Source: Litchfieldella rifensis
GTDB lineage: Bacteria; Pseudomonadota; Gammaproteobacteria; Pseudomonadales; Halomonadaceae
Assembly: GCF_042646605.1 (NCBI RefSeq)
Contig: NZ_JBHRUG010000013.1
Coordinates: forward strand, 1 to 64,000
Reading direction: 5' to 3'
Length of the DNA: 64,000 nucleotides
The notes under the pieces were generated by a model. That model made no database searches, had not been told where the DNA came from, and worked only from the letters and a program-made list of their open reading frames with translations. Positions 58,396-64,000 of the stretch are shown here, one piece after another. Made by a program: the position numbers and the translations under genes. Within the stretch, counting starts at the first letter, position 1. Each line of letters opens with the position of its first letter.

Positions 58396-59577
58396 CTACC
58401 CCGTGGTCTGCAGCGCCTGATCCAGGTCGGCAATCAGATCATCGACCGCCTCGATCCCCACCGAGAGTCGGATCAGCCCATCCTCGATGCCAAGTCGCTC
58501 GCGGGTCTCGGCGGGTATGGAGGCATGAGTCATGATGCCGGGATGCTCGATCAGGCTCTCCACTCCGCCCAGGCTTTCGGCGAGGGCGAACAGCCGGCAG
58601 CGCTCCAGCACACGCCGTGCCGCCGGCTCGCCGCCGCGCACCACGATGGTGACCATGCCGCCGAAATCGCTCATCTGGCGCTTGGCCAGGTCGTGCTGGG
58701 GATGGCTGGCCAGGCCGGGATAGATGACCCGCTCCACCGCCGGGTGGGCGTCCAGCCAGGCGGCCAGCGCGCGGGCATTCTCGCAGTGCTGGCGCATGCG
58801 CAGGGCCAGGGTCTTCAGCCCGCGCAGGGCGAGAAAGCTGTCGAACGGCCCGGCGATGCCGCCGACGGAGTTGTGGATGAAGGCCAGCCGCTGTGCGAGC
58901 TCATCGTCGGCGACCACGGCGACGCCACCGACGATATCGGAATGGCCGCCCAGGTACTTGGTGGCGGAGTGCACCACGATGTCGAAGCCGAGCTCCAGTG
59001 GCCGCTGCAGCACCGGCGTGGCGAAGGTGTTGTCCATGACGCTGAGCAGGCCGTGATCACGCGCGAAGTCGGCGACGCGTTGCAGGTCGACGAGCTTGAG
59101 CAGCGGGTTGGTGGGCGACTCCACCCACAGCATGCGGGTGTCGTCGCGCAGCGCGGCTTCCAGGGCATCCTCGCGGCTCAGGTCGACGAAGCCGAAGTCG
59201 AGCCCGGCACTCCGCCGGCGGACGTTCTCGAACAGGCGGTAGGAGCCGCCGTAGAGGTCATCCATGGCGATCACGTGGCTGCCGTGATCGAGCAGTTCCA
59301 GCACGCTGGCCGTCGCCGCCATGCCCGAGGCGAAGGCGAAGCCCGCCGTGCCCCCTTCCAGGTCCGCCACGCAGCGCTCGTACGCCAACCGCGTAGGGTT
59401 GCCGGTGCGCGAGTATTCGAAGCCCTGGTGCCGGCCGGGACTGGCCTGCACGTAGGTGGAGGTGGCATAGATCGGCGTCATGATGGCCCCGGTGCTCGGG
59501 TCCGGCGCCTGCCCGGCATGGATCGCCCGGGTCGCCAACCGGTCTCGCCCGTCCCTGTTATCGTCGTTCATCTCCAT
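58396..59577 (-). CDS. Cystathionine gamma-lyase/synthase family PLP enzyme
   Basis: 393 residues of the Cys/Met metabolism family. PLP lysine in HSATKYLGGHSDI (Lys207), PIYATSTYVQ, FEYSRTGNPTR and ESPTNPLL are characteristic. Next to cystathionine beta-synthase, seven bases upstream, it most likely acts as cystathionine gamma-lyase releasing cysteine (reverse transsulfuration), but sequence alone does not exclude gamma-synthase. Confidence 0.88.
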   Translation of the reverse strand: MEMNDDNRDGRDRLATRAIHAGQAPDPSTGAIMTPIYATSTYVQASPGRHQGFEYSRTGNPTRLAYERCVADLEGGTAGFAFASGMAATASVLELLDHGSHVIAMDDLYGGSYRLFENVRRRSAGLDFGFVDLSREDALEAALRDDTRMLWVESPTNPLLKLVDLQRVADFARDHGLLSVMDNTFATPVLQRPLELGFDIVVHSATKYLGGHSDIVGGVAVVADDELAQRLAFIHNSVGGIAGPFDSFLALRGLKTLALRMRQHCENARALAAWLDAHPAVERVIYPGLASHPQHDLAKRQMSDFGGMVTIVVRGGEPAARRVLERCRLFALAESLGGVESLIEHPGIMTHASIPAETRERLGIEDGLIRLSVGIEAVDDLIADLDQALQTTG

Positions 59578-59584
59578 CTCTCCT

Positions 59585-60955
59585 TCAGTCGATCCGGCGC
59601 CGCAGATAATTGAGCAGGTCGATCCGCGTGATCAGGCCATGGAAGCTGTCGCCCTCGGTGACAATGGCGACGTGATCCTCCTGGAACACCGCCACCAGGT
59701 CGTCCAGGCTGGCGCCGGGGCTGAGTTCTTGCAGTTGCGTGATCATCGCCTCGCGCACCGGCGACTTGAAATGGTCCTCGTGGCCGTACACCGCCATCAG
59801 CACATCCGATTCGTCGATGATGCCGACCAGCCGGTCATCCTGCATGACCGGGAGTTGGGAGACATCGTAGAGCTTCATGCGCGCGTAGGCCGTGGTCAGC
59901 GGTTCGTCTGGCCCCACCACCACGGTGTCGTGTTCGGCATAGGGATGCCGGATCAGGTCGCGCAGGTCGCCGTACCGGCGCCGCTCGATGAAGCCCTGAT
60001 CCTCCAGCCAGTGATCGTTGTACATCTTGGACAGGTACTTGTTGCCGGTATCGCAGACGAAGGTCACCACCCGCTTGGGCTGGGTCTGGGCGCGACAGTA
60101 GCGCAGCGCCGCCGCTAAGCAGGTGCCGGTGGAGGTGCCGCCCAGAAGCCCCTCGCAACGCAGCAGTTCGCGGCCAGACAGCAGGCTCTCCTTGTCGGAG
60201 ACGGTGATCGCCTGGCTGACCCGCGAGAGGTCCGCGATGGTGGGAATGAAGTCCTCGCCGATGCCCTCGACCAGCCAGCTCCCCTCCTTGGTGCCAAGGT
60301 GCCCGCTACGCACGTACTCGGCCAGCACGGAGCCCTCGGGGTCGGCCAGCACCAGTTCGACTTCGGGGGCGGCCTTGGCGAAATACCTCGATAGACCGGT
60401 CATCGTGCCGCTCGAGCCCACCCCGCAGACCACGGCGTCGAGGCGCCCGTCCATCTGGTGCAGGATCTCCGGGCCGGTGCCGCGTTCGTGGGCCAGGGGG
60501 TTGGCGGGGTTGCCGAACTGGTTGATGAATATCGCCCCGGGGATCTCCCGGGCGAGGGCCGCCGCCTTGTCCTGATAGTACTCGGGGTGGCCCTTGGCCA
60601 CGTCCGAGCGCGTCATCACCACCTCGGCTCCCATGGCCTTGAGATGGAAGATCTTCTCGCGGCTCATCTTGTCGGGGATCACCAGGATCACGCGGTAGCC
60701 CTTCTGCTGCGCCACCAACGCGAGGGCAAGCCCGGTATTGCCGGCGGTGCCTTCGACGATGGTGCCGCCCGGTTTGAGCTCGCCCGAGGCCTCGGCGGCC
60801 TCGATCATCGACAGCCCGATGCGGTCCTTGACCGAACCGGTCGGGTTCATGTTCTCCAGCTTCAGGTAGAGCTCGCAGGGGCCGGTGTCCATAGTGGCGA
60901 CCCGCACCATCGGCGTGTTGCCGATCAGGGCCATGGCATTCGCTCGAGGTTGCAT
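59585..60955 (-). CDS. Cystathionine beta-synthase
   Basis: 456 residues. The fold type II PLP domain has the lysine in NPTGSVKDR (Lys43), GTAGNTGLALALVA and GGTSTGTCLAA; the C-terminal pair of CBS domains (from about residue 330) follows. It condenses serine with homocysteine to cystathionine and is paired with the gamma-lyase gene for the transsulfuration pathway; serine could come from the glyA-sox operon. Confidence 0.92.
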   Translation of the reverse strand: MQPRANAMALIGNTPMVRVATMDTGPCELYLKLENMNPTGSVKDRIGLSMIEAAEASGELKPGGTIVEGTAGNTGLALALVAQQKGYRVILVIPDKMSREKIFHLKAMGAEVVMTRSDVAKGHPEYYQDKAAALAREIPGAIFINQFGNPANPLAHERGTGPEILHQMDGRLDAVVCGVGSSGTMTGLSRYFAKAAPEVELVLADPEGSVLAEYVRSGHLGTKEGSWLVEGIGEDFIPTIADLSRVSQAITVSDKESLLSGRELLRCEGLLGGTSTGTCLAAALRYCRAQTQPKRVVTFVCDTGNKYLSKMYNDHWLEDQGFIERRRYGDLRDLIRHPYAEHDTVVVGPDEPLTTAYARMKLYDVSQLPVMQDDRLVGIIDESDVLMAVYGHEDHFKSPVREAMITQLQELSPGASLDDLVAVFQEDHVAIVTEGDSFHGLITRIDLLNYLRRRID

Positions 60956-61026
60956 CGGCTCCTCCGAAAATATGGCGCTTCCTAATGATCAGTGTAGATG
61001 CCCCGACGTCTTCTAGAGCGCCGTCC

Positions 61027-62022
61027 TCAGGGAAGCAATACCGCCGCACCGGTGAGCCGCCCGGCGCGCAAATCGTCCAGCGCCCGATTGGCCTGCTCCA
61101 GCGGGTAACCGCGGGTCTGGGTTGTGACCGGAATCTCGGGCGCCAGGGCCAGGAATTCCTCACCGTCGCGACGCGTCAGGTTGGCCACCGAGCGCAGGCA
61201 GCGCTCCTCCCACAGCAGGCGATAGGGAAAGGCGGGAATATCCGACATATGGATGCCACCGCAGACCACCACGCCGCCGGGGCGCACATGCGAGAGTGCG
61301 ACGGGAACCAGTTCCCCCACCGGGGCGAAGATGATGGCGGCGTCCAGCCTGGCCGGTGGTGTCTGATCGGCGCCCCCCGCCCATACCGCCCCCAGGCGGC
61401 GAGCGAAGGCCTGGGCGTCGTCATCGCCGGGGCGGCTGAAGGCATACAGCTCCTGCCCCCTGGCGACGACCACCTGGGCGAGGATGTGGGCAGCCGCGCC
61501 GAAGCCGTACAGTCCCAGCCGGTGAACGTCGGTGCCGGCCATGCGATAGGCGCGATAGCCGATCAGGCCGGCACACAACAGCGGGGCTGCGGCTTCGGGG
61601 GAATAGCCGGCGATCGGAAAGCAGAAACGCGCATCGGCGACGCAATACTCGGCATAGCCGCCGTCGCGGGTATAGCCGGTGAATTGTGCCTGGGCGCAGA
61701 GGTTCTCGCGCCCTGCCAGGCAATGCTCGCAGGTGCCGCAGGTCCAGCCCAGCCAGGGCACGCCGACCCGGTCGCCAAGGGCGAAACGCGTGACGCCCCC
61801 GCCCAGGGCCGCCACCTCGCCGACGATCTCGTGGCCCGGGACCAGCGGCAAGTGCGGATCGGGCAGTTCGCCATCCACCACATGCAGGTCGGTGCGACAG
61901 ACGGCGCAGGCCTGGACGCGCAGCAGCACCTCGCCGGGCCCCGCATGCGGCCGGGGGATACGTTGCACGACCAAGGGCGCACCGACCGTTTCCAGGCGCA
62001 TGGCCCGCATCTCGTCGCTCAT
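61027..62022 (-). CDS. Zinc-dependent alcohol dehydrogenase family protein
   Basis: 331 residues from ATG 62022, preferred for AGGGG five bases upstream; earlier ATGs at 62034 and 62052 are possible. MDR-family zinc site CAVCRTDLHVVDGELP and GHEIVGEVAALG, the structural zinc cluster CGTCEHCLAGRENLC, and GLYGFGAAAHILAQV for NAD(P). Substrate unknown. Divergent from capA. Confidence 0.9.
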   Translation of the reverse strand: MSDEMRAMRLETVGAPLVVQRIPRPHAGPGEVLLRVQACAVCRTDLHVVDGELPDPHLPLVPGHEIVGEVAALGGGVTRFALGDRVGVPWLGWTCGTCEHCLAGRENLCAQAQFTGYTRDGGYAEYCVADARFCFPIAGYSPEAAAPLLCAGLIGYRAYRMAGTDVHRLGLYGFGAAAHILAQVVVARGQELYAFSRPGDDDAQAFARRLGAVWAGGADQTPPARLDAAIIFAPVGELVPVALSHVRPGGVVVCGGIHMSDIPAFPYRLLWEERCLRSVANLTRRDGEEFLALAPEIPVTTQTRGYPLEQANRALDDLRAGRLTGAAVLLP

Positions 62023-62175
62023 GCCACCCCTCATCGTCTTTACCTTGCCCATGATCCAGCATAGCTCCTGTCACAAGCCCGGGGGATGTGAGAAATGTCG
62101 TGTGATGGTCTGTACTTGTGGACAGCAACTCTGGTGACAAGGCGGTCGCTAGCGAAGACCGCGAGGAGCGTCGTC

Positions 62176-63333
62176 ATGACTACCCAGCCGCAGGCCGAGC
62201 CCGATACCGAGCAGAGCGTGACGCTGATGCTGACGGGTGACGTGATGACCGGGCGCGGCATCGACCAGATCCTGCCGCATCCCGCCAGCCCGGAACTCTA
62301 CGAACCCTTCGTGCGCGATGCCCGCGACTATGTGCGCCTGGCGGAGCGTGCCAACGGCGAAGTCCTCCGGCCGGCCCCCTTCGACTATATCTGGGGCGAC
62401 GCACTGGCCGAGCTGGCCCGCTTCGGGCCGGCGATTCGCCTGATCAACCTGGAGACCGCTGTCACCCGTCATGCCACTCCCTGGCCGGACAAGGGGATCA
62501 ACTACCGCATGCATCCCGACAATATCGGTTGCTTGCGGGCGGCCGACGTCCAGTGCTGCACCCTGGCCAACAATCATGTGCTCGACTGGCACTATGCGGG
62601 GCTCGAGGAAACCCTTGCTGTGCTCGAGCGCAGCGGCATCGCCTATGCCGGCGCCGGAGAGAACCTGGCCGATGCCTCCCGGCCGGCCCGCCTGCCACTC
62701 GCCAGCGGGGGGAAGGTACTGGTCTGGAGCTTCGGCCTGACCGACAGCGGCATCCCGGAGGAGTGGCAGGCCACGCGCTCCCAGGCAGGTGTCCACTTGG
62801 TCCATGAAGACAGCCCAGCCGAGGTCGAGGCGCTGGCGAGGGGCATCGAGACCGAGAAGGGCCGCGGGGACATCGCGGTGATGTCGGTCCATTGGGGCAG
62901 CAACTGGGGCTACGAGATCCCCGCCACCCATCGCCACCTGGCCCATCGCTTGATCGATGCCGGCGCCGATATCATCCACGGCCACTCCTCCCATCACCCT
63001 CGCGGCATGGAAGTCTACCGGGGCAAGCCGATTCTCTATGGCTGTGGCGACCTGATCAACGACTACGAGGGTATCGGCGGCCATGAGGAATTCCACCCCG
63101 ATCTGGCACTGCTGATCTTCTGTCGCTGGCAGTTGGACCGGGAGGCGCCAGGCGCCCTGTGGATGACGCCGCTACGCCGCCGACACTTCGCCCTGGAGCA
63201 TGTCAGCGAGGACGAGGCGCACTGGCTGCGGGATACCCTGACCCAGGAGCGTCGGCCCGGTAGCCCGCCCCTGACCGTGGATAGGGACAATCGCCTGCGC
63301 TGGCAACATGCTCAAGCCACCGCCACCTCGTAG
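62176..63333 (+). CDS. CapA-family (poly-gamma-glutamate-associated) protein
   Basis: 385 residues. CapA/PGA_cap metallophosphatase-like motifs: LMLTGDVMTGRGIDQIL, NLETAVT, TLANNHVLDWHYAG, VHWGSNWGYE, HGHSSHHPRGMEVY and DLINDYEG. No signal peptide, so not an obvious capsule protein. Its reaction is unknown. The 3' end overlaps the opposed DUF2797 gene by 22 bases. GAGGAG sets the start at 62176. Confidence 0.87.
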   Translation: MTTQPQAEPDTEQSVTLMLTGDVMTGRGIDQILPHPASPELYEPFVRDARDYVRLAERANGEVLRPAPFDYIWGDALAELARFGPAIRLINLETAVTRHATPWPDKGINYRMHPDNIGCLRAADVQCCTLANNHVLDWHYAGLEETLAVLERSGIAYAGAGENLADASRPARLPLASGGKVLVWSFGLTDSGIPEEWQATRSQAGVHLVHEDSPAEVEALARGIETEKGRGDIAVMSVHWGSNWGYEIPATHRHLAHRLIDAGADIIHGHSSHHPRGMEVYRGKPILYGCGDLINDYEGIGGHEEFHPDLALLIFCRWQLDREAPGALWMTPLRRRHFALEHVSEDEAHWLRDTLTQERRPGSPPLTVDRDNRLRWQHAQATATS

Positions 63334-64000
63334 CCGGTGAACTTGCGCAGGTTGATCACGCCGGTGTCGAAGATCAGGTACTGCCCCTTGAGTCCCAGCA
63401 GGGTGCCCGCGACTTGCGGGGCCTTGTCGAAATTATGCGAGACGATCTTGCGCGGATATTCCAGTACGGGGTAGTCGAGCGTGACCGGCGCGGCGTCGAG
63501 TACGCGAATGGCGTCGCCGCCGAAACGCTCGCGCAGTCCGGCCAGCCCGCCTTCCAGACGCGCCAGCAGGCGGTCGCGCTCGGCGACCAGATCCAGGGAC
63601 TCGACCTCGCCCTTGAGCATGGTGCGCCAGTTGGTGCGGTCGGACACTTCCTCCTTGAACAGCACCTCGGCAAACCCCACCTGCTGGCGGGTGTCGACTT
63701 CCAGGATCGGCAGGGCCTGAACGGCGCCCTGATCCAGCCAGCGGGTGGGGAGCTGGCTCTTGCGGGTAATGCCGACCTTGAGTCCCGAGGAGTTGGCTAG
63801 GTAGACCACATGGGGTTGAAAGCAGTGACGCTCGGCCCATGCCGGCTCACGACAGGTGCCGGCGAAGAAATGGCAGGTTTCGGGCTTGACGATACAGGTG
63901 TCGCACTGGGCCAGCGTCTTGAAACAGGGATAGCAGTAGCCCTGGGCAAAGCTCTTCCGGGTGGCACGGCCGCAGTGGGTGCAGGCGATCGCCCCGGTGT
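63312..64000 (-). CDS. DUF2797 protein, N-terminus cut by window edge
   Basis: The visible 229 residues include an N-terminal metal-site region (CTHC, CYPC, CDTC pairs between 64000 and about 63870) and TCREPAWAERHC, followed by VYLANSSGLKVGITRKSQLP and TRWLDQGAVQALPI, all typical of DUF2797. The start lies beyond 64000. Function unknown. Confidence 0.85.
   Translation of the reverse strand, partial: TGAIACTHCGRATRKSFAQGYCYPCFKTLAQCDTCIVKPETCHFFAGTCREPAWAERHCFQPHVVYLANSSGLKVGITRKSQLPTRWLDQGAVQALPILEVDTRQQVGFAEVLFKEEVSDRTNWRTMLKGEVESLDLVAERDRLLARLEGGLAGLRERFGGDAIRVLDAAPVTLDYPVLEYPRKIVSHNFDKAPQVAGTLLGLKGQYLIFDTGVINLRKFTGYEVAVA

Noticed and set aside
1..64000. tRNA, rRNA or CRISPR arrays
   Set aside because: No cloverleaf with a TTCRA loop and CCA end, no rRNA motifs and no regularly spaced direct repeats were seen.

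Overview
The window looks like the chromosome of a GC-rich, aerobic, halotolerant gammaproteobacterium, most like Halomonas or a close relative. This is inferred from the gene repertoire: aerobic cobalamin synthesis with CobG, CobN and CobF, a BCCT transporter, glyA-soxBDAG, tripartite tricarboxylate transport, Rnk, and REP-like intergenic hairpins. No rRNA, tRNA or CRISPR array was seen.

Layout. (1) 0-6.2 kb is an accessory island, partly AT-richer. The left edge cuts the start of a probable IS transposase. It is followed by a minus-strand SIR2-HerA-KTSC operon (SIR2-HerA pairs are known phage-defence systems). Next come small cassette-like genes, one with a HEPN motif, and two 78-bp attC-like sites that each abut a stop codon, as in an integron cassette array without its integrase. 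(2) 6.2-23 kb is the aerobic cobalamin cluster. A cobalamin riboswitch leads cbtB-cbtA-chlID-cobB-cobW-cobN-cobG-cobH-cobI-cobJ, with overlapping or near-abutting genes; cobK is inverted, and cobL-cobE-cobM-cobF close the cluster. bluB, for the lower ligand, lies apart at 43.4 kb. (3) 23.4-37.3 kb is a creatinine-to-serine catabolic region: creatininase, creatinase, sarcosine oxidase soxBDAG and glyA, with a BCCT and an SSS transporter, a 36-residue membrane peptide beside the SSS transporter, a LysR regulator, and the remnant of an N-carbamoylsarcosine amidohydrolase (the alternative creatinine route). A 10-N assembly gap breaks soxG.

(4) 37.5-44.1 kb is mixed: rnk, small orphan genes, a GNAT-like fragment, an isochorismatase-type hydrolase and an alpha/beta hydrolase divergent from a GlxA/AraC regulator, a SnoaL-like secreted protein, and bluB. 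(5) 44.2-49.5 kb holds a LysR regulator divergent from prpF, a TctC-type binding protein and a fused TctA-TctB permease, probably a tricarboxylate uptake and isomerisation operon. (6) 49.7-58.4 kb is the most unusual part: two divergent units. One encodes a DyP peroxidase fused to a catalase-like domain plus a membrane protein with a duplicated domain. The other encodes an exported animal-type heme peroxidase, a catalase-like lipoprotein and a small companion. (7) 58.4-64 kb holds cystathionine gamma-lyase/synthase and cystathionine beta-synthase (transsulfuration), a zinc alcohol dehydrogenase, a CapA-family protein and the start of a DUF2797 gene cut by the window edge.

Most functional calls are motif and whole-family recognition by eye. 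Starts were often moved inward to the ATG with the best Shine-Dalgarno sequence or the stop-start overlap typical of these operons.
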